From Micropterus salmoides (lineage: Eukaryota; Chordata; Actinopteri; Centrarchiformes; Centrarchidae), in contig NW_024040152.1 of NCBI RefSeq assembly GCF_014851395.1, positions 20,512,308 to 20,576,307 of the forward strand: DNA of 64,000 nt, written 5' to 3'. Below, one piece after another: positions 36,775-48,929 of this stretch (position 1 is its first letter; every line of letters starts with the position of its first letter). The position numbers and the translations under genes are program-made. Below the pieces are notes generated by a model that was given only the letters and a program-made list of their open reading frames with translations, was not told the DNA's origin and made no database searches.

Positions 36775-37020
36775 TTAGTTACCTGAAACGATTAGTTAGT
36801 TAATCGATGAGTCAATGTGCAGAAGATTAACTACTATTTTTTATAGTTGTTCAATGTCATTTTTTCTGCCAAAACTACAAATATTTGTTGCTTCCAGCTT
36901 CTCAAATGTGAGGATTTGATGCATTTCCATGTGTTGCATTATTGTAAATAGAATGGCTTTGGGCTTTGAACTGTTGGTTGGACAGAACAAGACATTTGAA
37001 GACTTGACCTTGGGCACTAG
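36775..37020. repeat. Dispersed repeat of the 'gattagttgatt' class
   Basis: ACGATTAGTTAGTTAATCGA, then TTTTTCTGCCAAAACTACAA, then TTGCTTCCAGCTTCTCAAAT and GTGAGGATTTG: the same block order as at 10328, better preserved at its right half. Confidence 0.65.
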
Positions 37021-40000
37021 GAAGAGGCAACAGGCATTTATTATCGATGTTCAAAATATTCATGATTTGCTGCCCTTCTTCAGTGTATTGGCTGTTTAAT
37101 AGTAGCAACATTCTGTATTCAATGCAAGCAGATAAAAGAGTGGCTCAAATAGCCTCTTATGACAATTGATTTTCCGTTTTGGAAAACAGTGGACCGTTTC
37201 TAATTGCATTTTTGGTTATTAGGAATTTCCCTCATACAAATACTGAAACATGTCCATACAGTATAAAGGTTGAATTGATTCCTCCAATGCTCAAGCTGTC
37301 ACGCTGTTGCATGTCAATTATTTCCTGCTCGTCATTAGCTGGAGGGTATAAACAGGATTTGTATGATCGATACATTACCCACTGCAGCAGTCTCTCATGT
37401 CTCATTTCTCACACTCGTCTTCCCTCTCAGATACAGAGTGTGTTTCTATGACTGGCTGCTTGTGTGAAGTCAATAACACATTTGTTAGAAGCAGGCCTGG
37501 CACCCACAAGAGGGACCAGTCTAGCTTCATCATTGGCTTATTAGACATACGTTTGTCTCCCATCGACCTGTTAGACCTGCCGCATGATCCACAACGCTTC
37601 CTCTCCACCCTCTCTCCGTTTTCTTTTTTTTTTACCTTCGCCTATCCTGCTGACAGCTCGCTGTTCATACATAAAAGTAGCACAGAGACTGACAGCAGAT
37701 TTGTCTCACTGAGATTTTGTCTGTAATTGTGCCTGGAGATATGATGACCCAGTTTAAGGCAATGGAGTGATAACTGAGTCAATGCAAACTGTGAATCACT
37801 TTTATGGGAAGAAGAGAAATATGCAAATAGTGATACATAACGATTCAGAACATTTTGAAGGGATCTGGACCTTTTTCTGACATGGTAGCGGATTAATTTT
37901 GTTTAATTAAATTAATTGTACAATACTGCCTTCCATTAATTATTCATGTGTATTTCAGTTGTCATCAGCAGTGAGTAGAGGTGTTACTCCCACATAAAAA
38001 ATCGTCATGCTGTCCCAGACTCCAGTTGGTAGTCAAATCTGAGATTCTCTCTCAGACACTTGATAGGCATCAGTGCCAAGCATCTCAAAGCTAAATAACC
38101 ATGTAAATATACAACACTAAGCATTAAGTGTGTTTGTTATGCTTTATCTATGGATGTTTTTCTGTGCAAGTTGTGCTTGAATTCCTTCTTTTAAAGGATG
38201 CCCAAAAGTGATAGCTCTTGATTCATTTTCTCTTTCATGCTCAGAGAACTGGCAAACATCCTGAAAAGCATTGTCAAAATATATATATAAAACCATCCCC
38301 TGAGTTATTGGAACTGTTTGGAAGTCATTTTTTTTGGCTTTGTTTTCAGAACTGATGGGTCCATTAATGGCCAAATTGGCAGACATTTTCTTAAATTATG
38401 AGATATTGCTCTCAAGATGCCATGCATGAATGCCTCACTCAGAGTAGAACAGAGCTTAATGCAGGGACAAATATCAAAAATAATGCTGTAAATGTGGCTG
38501 TTATTATATTCAAAAGCATGACTAAAATCGCTGTTGAGTTCTGCAGTTATTTCTCCAGGGCTCTGTAATTTTGATAGCTATTTTTAAAATTACAGACAAG
38601 AAAAGAACAGACAAGCTCTTCAGCACTAATTGCCTCCGGAGAAAGCTCCCTCTTAACTGTGCAGTTAGCAGAGTTGTTATTACTGTACCTCTGCAGGCCT
38701 GTGATGGGCGCAGGTCTCAGGTGAATGGCTGCAGTGGCTCTTTGTTGTCAACAGCACACAGGAATTACTTGCTGGCTATCTGTGGCTGGCAGCGTACTAG
38801 TCGGGATTGGTGGCGCTTTCAAGACCCTCTTCCACCCAGTAGTCTCCTTCATTGCCCATCATCATCTCTGAAAATGGGGAGGAAGGAGAAGGAGGCAAAA
38901 TACAAACCAATCAAGAGTGCAAAGTGTCAAATGGGTGTACATAAATTTACATTTGTGAAGAATTCTTTCTCCCTTTCAAACAGACTACCAAGTGCCTGTG
39001 TTTATAGTGAGCTGAAACTGCCACAGGCAAGATGGTAGCTGTTATTTATGTTCAAAGACTTTGGCTGTGATTGAAAAGGCACCCCACTCTTTGATTTACC
39101 ACTGTGTATCAATCAATCAATCATCAGTGTGAATGAGTGAGCTTGCCTCAGACTGCTGTGCCCAGTCGTTTTACAGCACTCACATCATTAGAGTTCATAC
39201 AGGAAGACATATCACATACGCCAAAGGTGGCGTAGCTGCTGTCTGCAGACACCTTGATGATGTCTCAATATACTCCTTTAGGTAGCGAAAAGCAAAAACC
39301 TTAGCATGTGATTGGACGCTAAGGAGACATGACTATTGCTTGTGAGAAAAATGAGACATCCGAGGTTACTATTGTTCCTCTTGTGTATGAAATGAGTCCT
39401 GCTGTTCATTCCTGTGGTGCAGTTTACTTGTAAAACTCTCATCTGACTTGCAGCTTTAAGGACCTTGTTATATTTCTTTCATGTTCTCTTCTATTTGTGG
39501 ACAGGAGGTACTTGCACAGGCAAGAGCAAAGGTGCAACCAAAGGCAAAGTGAAATAGGTCAAGGGAAAATAAGTCTTTTACACGTATAAATAGTTGTAGT
39601 ATATTTAAATTCAGACAGCTCCACATTCTGGCTAATGACCTAAAGTGCAGAGGGTAGCAATTTCAAGACTCCCTAAATTAATTGGATAAAGTATCTTGTT
39701 CCAACAAGTCACAGACTGTTTTTTGGCTTATTAAACACCTCAATTTGCATTTTGTATATAGTAATTTGCTGCAGTATTGTAAAAGCAACCGCCCTGGATG
39801 ATAAATAAATATGTAAAAAGTTGTGGAAATTGTGTTGGATCTTTTTTGCTTCATGTTTGTGCGTGTTCTCCTCCAAATTTCACTCCTACGCTGTTGGACA
39901 CCATTGCAGTTGAACCGCTCTGCTACAAGCCTGTGCTCGCCCGTGACTGACAAACATCGCCTCTCTGGTCCCTAAAGGGTTCTGGCTGAATGGTGATACC

Positions 40001-40654
40001 CAAGGACACTTTTTCTCTTCATTTGAATACAGTAATGGGTGTTCTTTTTGATCTTGATTATGAAACAGTGGCTGATTTTTTGTGTGTTAATGTTAATCTG
40101 AAGTGAAGCTTTGGGCAGGCTGTTTATTGGGTGACGTAAAGATCGGAGTGTTGCTGAAGGACTGATATTGTCGATTAACTCTCAGCAGGAACATCAAACA
40201 GGAAACAACCTTTCCAGAATAGAAAGATTCAAAGCAGTGACCAAACTGATTACCCTTGTGTTCACCTTGTCATCTGATAGCTCTGTGAAGAACAGAGAAG
40301 GAGAAAATGGAAAGGCAGTAATCTCAGACGAAAGACTGATACTTTTTATGCAGATTTGATACAGAGTATTTTTAACCATGCAAACTCTGGTGGATAACAA
40401 ATTGTTTGTTTTGGAGCTTTGACAGTTTGTTTGAATATGTAAATATTACAGAGGGAAGGGAGTGAGGGAAGGCAGGGAAAGATAACGCTGCTCATTTGCA
40501 ATCAAGTCTTGAGATTAAATCATACTTGTTTGTAATAGTGCAATAGGGTTTAGAGCATTTAACCTTTTAAATAATGACCTAACATCCCTTTTATTTCCAC
40601 TTTAGTAGCTTTCAATTTGGGAATCTCCACTGAAATGTAAAATAAACCTCTGAT
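37021..40654. other. Presumed intron, part 7; no gene seen
   Basis: No exon or RNA gene is supported. Sequence is mostly unique-looking, with a short AATC run near 39110. Confidence 0.35.
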
Positions 40655-41445
40655 GGTTTGAGATGTATTGGTGCAGCGTCTGCAGCGATGTTGGCCTTGT
40701 ACCAGACTATTGTGGTTAAAAAAAAGCTGAGCCTGAAGGCAAAGCTCTTAATTTACCGGTCGATCTATGTTCCAAGCTTCAGCTATCTGGTTATGAACTT
40801 TGGGATACAATGTGGAATGTTAATTGGTCAGTTTGGGCCGCCTGTGCTCCTAGAAGTATCTGATGCAGGTGAAGATTTTTGATAGTAAAGACAGTAAACT
40901 TTATGGAACTATGAGTAAGTAGTTTTCTTCTTTTCACTAATCCACACATCTATCAAAGCCGTCTCCACTGCAAACCTTCTGATTAACAGATTCTATAAGT
41001 ACTATAATTAAAGCATGATCTTGTCATGAATGTTGAATTCATCGAGTGTTGTGTGTTTTCAACAGGTGAAATCAGATGCTAAACTATCAAAACCCACTTT
41101 AGAAGGTATTTGTGGCATGACTGCTGTTAACTTTTTTTGCCAAGTATAAATTCAGTTTCAGATCAGGGGTATAAATGGCTGAAATTTGTTTCCTTAGAGA
41201 TAAAGATAGAGATAGATCTGACTTAAATGTGTCAGAGGGGGTTGGCATGGTTTAGGCATCTGATGATGGAGATGCTGATGCTTTTGGGACACGTACTGTA
41301 TGTCTTGGGACCCTGGTTTAGACCCATCTGCTTCTGGGAACACCTCAGGATCCCCCAGGAAAAGCTAGAGGATGTGGACAACCATACCCCCAATACCGTA
41401 CTCCCCAACTGGATAAGTGGCAGAAAATGGATGAATTCCTAGGCC
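40655..41445 (+). mobile_element. Decayed 5'-truncated RTE/Rex-like LINE
   Basis: The frame from 40658 gives IGAASAAMLALYQTIVVKK then LSLKAKLLIYRSIYVPSFSY. This matches the segment just after the reverse transcriptase of a very common fish non-LTR family (RIGAASAVMRALY.SVVVK..LS.KAKLSIYRSIYVP). The 3' part resumes at 41241 with WFRHL, then WEHLRIPQEKLEDV, and ends GGATAAGTGGCAGAAAATGG ATGAA, the family's standard terminus. The 350 bases between do not match and may be an insertion or replacement. Clade assignment is tentative. Confidence 0.7.
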
Positions 41446-42974
41446 AGTTCCAATTAATTTGATGTGGAGGTTATGCACATATCCTCCCCTCACACCCCCT
41501 TGTGTTCATGGTCTAAACTCAGCCTAATTTTGGAGGTGACCTGCTGCTCCCGAGATTAAGTTATGTATCATTCTCCTAATCCTTGCTGACAAGTGTGTGT
41601 GAGTGGTGAAGCCAACTTCTGCAGCATGTCACCCACTAACAGATGGCATAAATCATTCTCTTAAACGCTGCATTAAGTATTAATCATTCTCAGTGCTGTC
41701 ACTGTCACTCTGCTCGGTGGGCCGTGGGCATGCAAAGTGTGATTAATGGAGGTGGAGATTTAAGAAGCCACTTTTGAGCCCCCACCCCTTTTACCTAGCA
41801 CCCCCTATTGGCTGTGGCAGGACTGATGGGCCGCCTGTACTTCCACAAAAATGTCCTCAGAGAAGTGGCCAAATGGATCAGGGGTGATAATTTGTTCTGC
41901 GGTGTGGCAAAATCCATCTGTCTCTTCTGGGAAGTACAGGGATAAAGTAGTAAGAGTACATTTTTCAAGATGGGCGTATGTTTCATTCGGCCTTGTAGAG
42001 TCTACTTGTTCTTGTCTGTCTTTCAGTTTTTTTTCTTTATGGCAAAGTGTCATAAAATGTAGAGGAATACAACTGAAGAGACATAGTTTAGTACAGTGGG
42101 AGGCACCTGATTATCCAGGGGAGAGTATCCCATCCTCTGTACTATGACACTTTTATATTGTGGATATTACCTACCTAATAGTCAGCCATTCAGTGAAGAC
42201 TTAAAGTTTCATGGAATTGTCTTTCTGAAATAGGGTTCCATCAATTTTCTTGACAAAATGAAGCATGAAATAACTTGATTACATGCATTTGTTAACAGTG
42301 AAATATTTGAATCTCTTGCAGGTGGTGACTGCAGGGCATACAGTTGCATTTTGACTGCTCATATGTCTTTTCGTTCCTTGGTTTATCAGCATTATTGCTT
42401 TCATTCTGAGATTTCTAGTATTCCCAAACCATTGAACTAAACTAATATGACAGATTTTTCTAAATGCTGTTACACAGCCTTGATCCATGCTCCTTCATTT
42501 GAACCTTGCAAAACTCTGATCATATTGCTGTTCTAATCTGAGACAGTAATGACATATGTTTACTTTCAAACCTTTCAAAAGGAAATTTGATCCTTGTTCA
42601 TCAAGAGGAAGAAGCACAATGTCATTATAGAGTCACCAAGTTCACAAAAGGACAGTTTGGATGGACTAGTGAACAAAACATTGGACTTTAACCACATTAC
42701 TGCTGACAGTCAAGGTTGGTTTCTTTTAACCATGACCGTGATTGTTCACAAGCCGAGTTATTATTTCAGTCATGGTGATAAAGGTGCCCTGACATTACTG
42801 GAGTAGTGATTTGAAGCCATGATTTTTCCCTAACCTATACCAAATAGTTTTTGTGCCTTAAAGTACTGTTCTGTGGCCAGAAGTGGCAATGGCAGGATAA
42901 TTACATTTCCCTTGTTGCTGTGTCATTTTGAAAGTATAGCACAAGTAGAGAAGAGTCATGAAGTAAGTGAATTG
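41446..42974. other. Presumed intron, part 8; no gene seen
   Basis: No exon is supported. The stretch at about 41590-41770 is repeat-free and rich in homeodomain-like TTAAT/ATTAA cores. Confidence 0.35.
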
Positions 42975-42979
42975 AATTG

Positions 42980-43655
42980 GTAATTAAATTAAAATTTTTT
43001 ATCGCGATTAATTGCTTGATTTTCTTGCGATTAATCGCATTGTTATGCGTAAAACTGAATAATGAATTCTAAAGTAGTGTATTGCACAATTTCTATTTAA
43101 ATGTACTGCCAAATACACAAAAGTGTAATAACATGTGGTTTGCAAACACTTTAAACAAATAAGGTGCTTTTTACCAGCAGTATTCCCTTCACACAGTAGC
43201 AATAAAATATTTCTTGTAAATCTCAACTTAAACATTAATGTAATCAAATATTCACTCGCACAGACTTCACTCGGTTAAAAACTTGAAATGACATGACAAG
43301 TCGCGGTGGATATTTTACAATCACAGACCAGGTAACGTAAAGCAACATTGAACACAGGGTGCAGATGTTGGTTTCGGCTGTTTGAGTTGTTTGATAGGCT
43401 GCGTCATTAACAAGCAAGTGGCTCACTTGCTGCCATGATAACGGATCGCGGGTGGAAAAATATGGAAATAAGATGACAGCGTAGTATGCCAAAGCCTCCC
43501 TCTGCTGCTTGTTTGAGTGGGTGCAGGCTGATCAACATCCCGCCCCTCCACACCCATGGTTTGACTGTATGTGTATTCAGAGCCAGTGAGGAATAGACTT
43601 TCAAACTAATAATAATAAAAAAACAACTGCGTTAACGTGCGATAAAATAATTGTC
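42980..43655. mobile_element. Non-autonomous TIR element (TTATCGCGATTAA ends)
   Basis: The left end reads ATTTTTTATCGCGATTAATT. The right end, inverted, reads ATTATTTTATCGCACGTTAA. Such 'cgcgattaatcgc' termini are common in fish hAT-type repeats. No transposase is visible. Target duplication not resolved in the AT-rich flank. Confidence 0.5.
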
Positions 43656-43674
43656 GGCCTTCAGAGTGACCGAT

Positions 43675-43745
43675 GCTAGTGCATATGGGTTATAGCCATT
43701 AGCCTGCTCGTTAGCACGTCCGTCTGCCGTAGCCGAGGTCGCAAG
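43675..43745 (+). repeat. Possible tRNA-like SINE head
   Basis: TTAGCCTGCTCGTTAGCACG, then CCGTAGCCGAGGTCGCAAGT and TGGAGTC looks like a tRNA-derived SINE promoter, with the B-box-like part at GGTCGCAAGTTGGAGTC. The A box is weak. No tRNA clover-leaf can be drawn, so this is not a tRNA gene. Confidence 0.3.
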
Positions 43746-43820
43746 TTGGAGTCTGGACTGTGCAGTACATATGCAAGGCTATAGCAGCAAAGCCACTGAG
43801 TGTATTGAACTGGGTAACGC

Positions 43821-44314
43821 CTTGATTCCACCGGGTATGGCTCTATGACATCGCTTCTGCGGCGTGTTTTGTTCCATCCTCACATTGCTTCATACCGCGT
43901 TGGAGTGATTGTTATGCCTGCCCCATTTAGTTAACTGAAATTTTTGTAAATTTTCCTTGATTTTCGTGCTTCTACAGTTTGTCAAAAGTTTGGACATACC
44001 TTCCCATTCACTTGAATGAGAGAGGGCATCCAAACTTTTGACTGATACTGTACCATGGGTAAGTAGGCGGCAGTAGTTAAAGGGCTTCTTTTTTGGCTGT
44101 TTCAATTGTGTTTATTGTTAAAATGTGATTGGGAGTTTACACAGGGTGTTATATTTTGAACATTGATACTTTATGCTGTTTCTGTGTGCCCGGTTCGATC
44201 TTGTGTGTAGCTTGATGCGGCTTCTGTCAAAAATAGACTAGCTGTGTGTTCAGAGCTGAGAGCTAATGGGATGCTTTGGAAAAACGCTGTGGCACATCTG
44301 GTGGAATCCCAAGC
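43821..44314. mobile_element. Non-autonomous TIR element (GATTCCACC ends)
   Basis: CTTGATTCCACCGGGTATGG at the left and CATCTGGTGGAATCCCAAGC at the right are imperfect inverted repeats of about 20 bases. The interior includes CATCGCTTCTGCGGCGTGTT, typical of a widespread fish non-autonomous DNA element. It carries an inserted hairpin at 43973-44052. Confidence 0.55.
43973..44052. mobile_element. Palindromic Tc1/mariner-type MITE
   Basis: An 80-base near-perfect hairpin bounded by TA on both sides. TACAGTTTGTCAAAAGTTTG on the left matches the inverse of CCAAACTTTTGACTGATACT on the right, meeting at CATTCACTTGAATG. The CAAAAGTTTGGAC core is familiar from fish Tc1-like termini. It is nested in the element at 43821-44314. 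Confidence 0.75.
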
Positions 44315-45837
44315 ACTGTAGTAGGGTATAGGTGTGTTTTATAGCATATGAATTCAACTTTTTATAAAAGGATTTGTTTACATAGTCATGCTTTAATTTG
44401 GATAACTTGGATGGCTGAGAATATTTTCTAAAAGTACGTATGTCTCTATTTTATAGTGACTGCTCATGTGCTGCAGCACAGTGGGTTACTCTCAGCTTCA
44501 GTCATTGATTGTTCTGTTTATAGTGGACATTTGGACCACGCAACTAGCTGAAAACATCCAGAAAACATCTCAAACTAGAGTACACCACTTGGGACTAATT
44601 GCAAAGCACAAGTCAAGCCTCCACTTATTCATGATATTCTTGATATGTTTAAGGCACATGGATTTCCGGTCATGTATTGGTGGGTATTCAGCCTCTGGTT
44701 TAACTCATAATATTATTTGTCATTGAAAAAATTATGTCACTATTTTATTGTAGTTTTTGGTACAGGCCTAATCCTCTCTTGTGGAGGCAGATTTCCCGTC
44801 ATCATCTTTCATCATGTTTCCATTCCCTAAAATGGCCTTCCAGTTATGTGCAGTGGCAGCGCTAGCTTCAGGATTAACACCCTCTTCTCTTGCTCCTCGC
44901 ACTCTTTTGCCACCCTTGCCCCTCAGTGCCTTAGCTCCTGCTCTTCATGCCAGTGCCCTTAATCTGACGCTGATGCAAAGTGAAAAACCACTGGCGCTCC
45001 TCCAACATCCCTATTCAGCCCCCTCTGCGTCTGGTCTCCAATCTACTGCCTTTGCATTCCATTTGCTTAGCTTCAGGCTCCGAGCTTCATCCCCCCACCC
45101 TCCCCTTGTCCCTCCGCTCCCTCCCTCAGCTCCACCGCTGCTTCTGGGATGCTGGACTGTGAGCTACAGCTGATGTGGTTTGGCAAGCCGTGTGAAGTGA
45201 GATACAGTGCATAATTATGTTGTCAGAGGACATCATGATGGAAACATCTCAGTCTCAAGACATCACATTGGGATCCTATCTGTCTGCATCTTACTGCATG
45301 CATGTGCTAATAAAATGGAGGAACACATTGTTCACAGTGGCAGCTGGAGAGATCCAGTTGGTGCTCGTGTTCACCAGTTTAACAATTGTCTCCTCAAAAG
45401 GGCTTGTTAGAGACATTCTGACAAGAAGTCCTTTTGTTTTTATAACTACCACAGTGAAGATATTTTTTGTGATATTTTTAGTCCCTTTAAATCTTCAGCT
45501 ATCGAGCCAGGGTTCATCTGAAAGTTCATCCTCAAGCCTCGCATATATGTTGAAGCAAATGAATTTGATATTAAGGCATACTCTACAAGACATGCTCTGA
45601 GAGTTCCTAGAGCAATTAACCTTGAGAGATAACCCTTGGTTAACTAATCCTTAGTTATTGGACTTTTTTTCTGTCAGTGTTAGTTCTGATAATTAGACCA
45701 TGAAGATATTTATCAAATTCTAGTCAAACTTGTAAAAGTTGTTGCTTTTTCAACTTTCAGCTCGATATATTTGCAGTGTGATGGCTGAATGATGTGTATT
45801 GATGTGCCAATGATGTCAGACAATTATGTCCCCAGAC
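44315..45837. other. Presumed intron, part 9; no gene seen
   Basis: It contains an open frame of 130 codons (44781-45173) whose Ala/Leu/Pro/Ser composition follows a C/T-rich patch. I do not regard it as a gene. Confidence 0.35.
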
Positions 45838-45848
45838 TACACACACAC

Positions 45849-45911
<63 letters not shown>
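45838..45911. repeat. (CA)n microsatellite
   Basis: About 74 bases of AC with one CGC interruption. Confidence 0.95.
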
Positions 45912-46213
45912 ATTCGGAACAATAGAAGATATAGATGTGGGTGCACACGACATAAAATATGAATGAATGATTCCAGCGTTTATCAAAGATACACATTCCA
46001 TCAACATCTAACTGCTACTTGATCCCTGATTAATACCTAGGTAAAACTTACAACTCATTTCACTTAGCTGTGTAATGATCTTGTGAATACTCTGAAATTG
46101 TTACTAGTTACTAATTACTTATTACTCCTTAAAAAGTAATAATATTACTTTACTTATTAATTGGTTATAAAAGTGACTAGTTACGTTACTTGTTAAGTTA
46201 CTATATTACTTTC

Positions 46214-46234
46214 ACCACCACCACCACCACCACC
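46214..46234. repeat. (CAC)n run
   Basis: Seven CAC units inside element A. Confidence 0.8.
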
Positions 46235-46529
46235 AGCCCCATTCCCCTCTAACAAAGCAGTCTCTCCTGACTTTTCAACCAATATCATGTTCATAACAGA
46301 GAAGGAGTATGTTTTTTTACAAAACATGTAACATTTCTCAACACCGCTGGCTGAAATAAAAAAGTAAATCCCGACTTTTGATCCACTGTTTTTCTGCACC
46401 TGCATTTAAAAAAGCAGGATTCAGTGCTTTTACAAAACGAAAAACGTTGCTTAACGGTTCTCTCTCCCGACAAGTGCCTGCATCTAGGGCTGCAGCTAAC
46501 GATGATTTTAGTATTCAAAGCTTCTATAT

Positions 46530-47376
46530 CAGAGGTCACTAATAGGTGGACCGCGGTCCGGATCTGGACCCAGCCGCCGTCCTCTCCGGACCGCCGACCT
46601 ACAGCCCATTTATTATTGAGACTTACTACCTCGTGACGGAGCGTTTCTATTTTAACCCGCGCAGCTTTTCTAGCATTTACTGTACTGGTTTAGAGGACCA
46701 GGAAACTCACAGACCAATCGCATGTGCTCCAATCGTCTCATGTGACGCTGCTCAGCCAATCAAATCTGTGCATACCGATGCTTGCGAGTCGAGTCCGCGA
46801 GATTCACCAGAGACGTTTTGGAAACACACCCGAATTGAGGAGATGAAAGATAAAAGAGATTTCACATGACTTTTAATCAAGAATGTACAGATTGTACATT
46901 CCTCCCACGGGTAGTTCAAAACCAGAATATCTCATAGATCTCCAATATACTAGCTGGAGCTCACGTTTCTCACTGAACAACAGAAAGTAGGAAAATGAAA
47001 GAGAAGAGGAGGCATTACAGCTGTTCATTTGTTATGATGTGTTGAGTGTTTATTATAAAATTGGTTAAGACAACACTTAATCACTTCAAGCTACACTTTT
47101 TATTACATTTTTTCTAAAAATTAGGCACTTTAGTTTACTTAAATTTAGAATTTATTATTTGCATAGTTATTATTTATTATCCCTCCAGTTTGATGTGAAA
47201 ACTGACTGAAATATTATTTGATTTGACAGTCCGTTGTTGACTAAAAACATGTGTTGATACAACTATAGGTTATAGTACTGAATGATAACGCAAGTTCGTC
47301 GTTTTGATGTTCCGGACCTTTGCTTCAGGAAATTTTCTCTAACTAGACCTCTTTGAAATCTAATTGAATACCCCTG
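46530..47376. mobile_element. hAT-like element C (CAGAGGT...ACCCCTG), inside B
   Basis: Starts CAGAGGTCACTAATAGG and ends ATACCCCTG. Flanks are TTCTATAT (46522-46529) and TTCTATAG (47377-47384), a 7-of-8 match. The left part carries the palindromic GGACCGCGGTCC seen in many fish copies. Removing C rejoins element B's left end to GATTATTTCAACGATTCATT, restoring the usual order of B's family. No transposase seen. Confidence 0.75.
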
Positions 47377-48127
47377 TTCTATAGATTATTTCAACGATTC
47401 ATTGATGCGTCGTTTAAGAAGTACTTTTGCTTGGCGGTGACGCCGCCCTGGTAATCTCACCTGTGCACGTTTATAGGTAATAGATATTTATTAGTCCTTC
47501 CGGAAATTCATAGTGTGTCATACAGCAAACATCAGATGAACAACCAGACAGCTGCTTTACAAACACAAACATCACCCAAGTGCTATACAAGTTAGACTAA
47601 AGGCTCGTGCAGACTACAGAACTTTCAGCGTCAGCCGATGGCCATGCAGTTCACACAGCTTGCTGTCATATGACGGCAGTCTTGAAGTCGTGGTGGCGTT
47701 CACACTACGTGACTGATCGGTGACAGGGACACACATACACTACACGAGCTGACAGTGGCTGAGTCACCCAACGCTGGCCTCCAAAACATGTTTTGTCAAG
47801 AAAACACACGTGAAATGTGAAACGGGAAATGAGCGATCCTGCACACGAAACAGCAGTTTGTTATTATAAAGATAGCAATTATAAAGACAAACAATATGGG
47901 TGAAAGGATGAATTAGCACACGCAGGTAGCAGAGATTGTCTGAGCTACAGAGAGAGCTGGAGGTGAGTTAAAAGGTGCAGCTACCCGACACCCAGTTAAC
48001 TCCTAACTGTGAGGATACAACTCACGGCCCAAAAAGGAGAACAACGCACGTTTTTACATTTTCAGCTGAGGACTGTGGCTTACTTTGACTAGCCTTCAAC
48101 TCAACAATCAATCATGATTTCAGTTAA

Positions 48128-48368
48128 TTGCTAAAGTTACTGTTACCTTGTCTGTGGTCCGCGGGCAGAACACCGATGCTTTCTGATAAGGTGCCGTTGT
48201 GCTGTTGCGGAGGCGACGTAAGTTTCATTTTAAGGTGGACGGACGGTGACATTACAGAGTTGTTGTTTTCTTTAGCTAGAAATAATCCCATACTTTGGAC
48301 ACTTTCTTCTTTGTACCTCGCTATTTTCTCTCTCTTCCTCCACTTTGCAAACAGCGCCATTATAATCA
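48128..48368 (-). pseudogene. BED zinc-finger-like transposase remnant in element B
   Basis: On the minus strand, fragments in two frames read WRKREK, SKVWDYF, KENNNSV and NSTTAP. This is the order of a hAT BED finger (SKVW.YF ... C..C ... NSTTAM..HL), but it is interrupted by stops and frameshifts, and the metal ligands are incomplete. A donor-like G|GTAACA follows. The assignment is inference from short motifs. Confidence 0.4.
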
Positions 48369-48434
48369 CGTCGTGTTCAGTATAGACATATATAGAGGTA
48401 GACGCCCTATTGGCCGCTGGGCACAAGAAATGCG

Positions 48435-48445
48435 GCCGCCATCTT
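48435..48445 (-). promoter_or_regulatory. YY1-type motif upstream of the THAP exon
   Basis: GCCGCCATCTT is the inverse of AAGATGGCGGC, a strong YY1 consensus, 41 bases before the ATG at 48487. It may be part of the transposon's own promoter. Confidence 0.5.
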
Positions 48446-48486
48446 GAACCGGTCGTACTCCCAGTTGCGCAGCTGAAGAAAGCAAG

Positions 48487-48566
48487 ATGCCAGAGCACTG
48501 TGCAGCATATTCATGCTCAAATCGGCAGACCATCGCAAACAGGGCTCGGGGGATTACTTTTCACAC
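48487..48566 (+). pseudogene. THAP zinc-finger first exon of a transposase (remnant)
   Basis: The ATG opens MPEHCAAYSCSNR and continues to RGITFH before a donor (CACAC|GTAAGA). The CxAxxCxN spacing and the exon break right after FH are hallmarks of THAP domains, zinc-dependent DNA-binding modules. The rest of the domain (second CxxH pair, AVPTIF-type end) is not found downstream, so this exon survives alone within an internally deleted element. Confidence 0.65.
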
Positions 48567-48845
48567 GTAAGATTTAACATTACCATACTATTGCTTGTAT
48601 TTTGTGAATAGAATATTACCAGAGAGTTGAGAAGGAGCAAGGATCTTTGACATTACTGTACTGAAATCGTAGCCAGCTAGCTAGGCTAACGTTATGTTTA
48701 CTGCACCAGCAGGTGTTCACCCGGCTATGAACTGAGACTTGATAAATCATATTCCATATTTGTATATTAAGGTTGCTTTGTTCTTATTTTCTCTGTTCTG
48801 TAAAGTGTCTTTGAGCACTGTGTAAAGTGCTATATAAATATAAGG

Positions 48846-48888
48846 TATTATTTTTTATTATTATAATAATAATTATTATTATAGTAAG
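48846..48888. repeat. ATT/AAT-rich run in element D
   Basis: ATTATTTTTTATTATTATAA then TAATAATTATTATT. Confidence 0.7.
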
Positions 48889-48929
48889 GTGCTGAGAACT
48901 GTGAGAGGGTGATGCGCTGAGCTTCAACA

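Noticed and set aside
38571..39038. 155-codon plus-strand frame
   Set aside because: Unrecognisable mixed composition without flanking gene signals.
39105..39125. Short AATC tandem run
   Set aside because: Four units only, trivial simple sequence.
43675..43745. tRNA gene
   Set aside because: B-box-like sequence only. No acceptor stem or anticodon arm can be drawn; listed as a possible SINE instead.
44781..45173. 130-codon frame rich in Ala, Leu, Pro and Ser
   Set aside because: Composition follows a C/T-rich patch. There are no splice signals, domain or homology that I can see.
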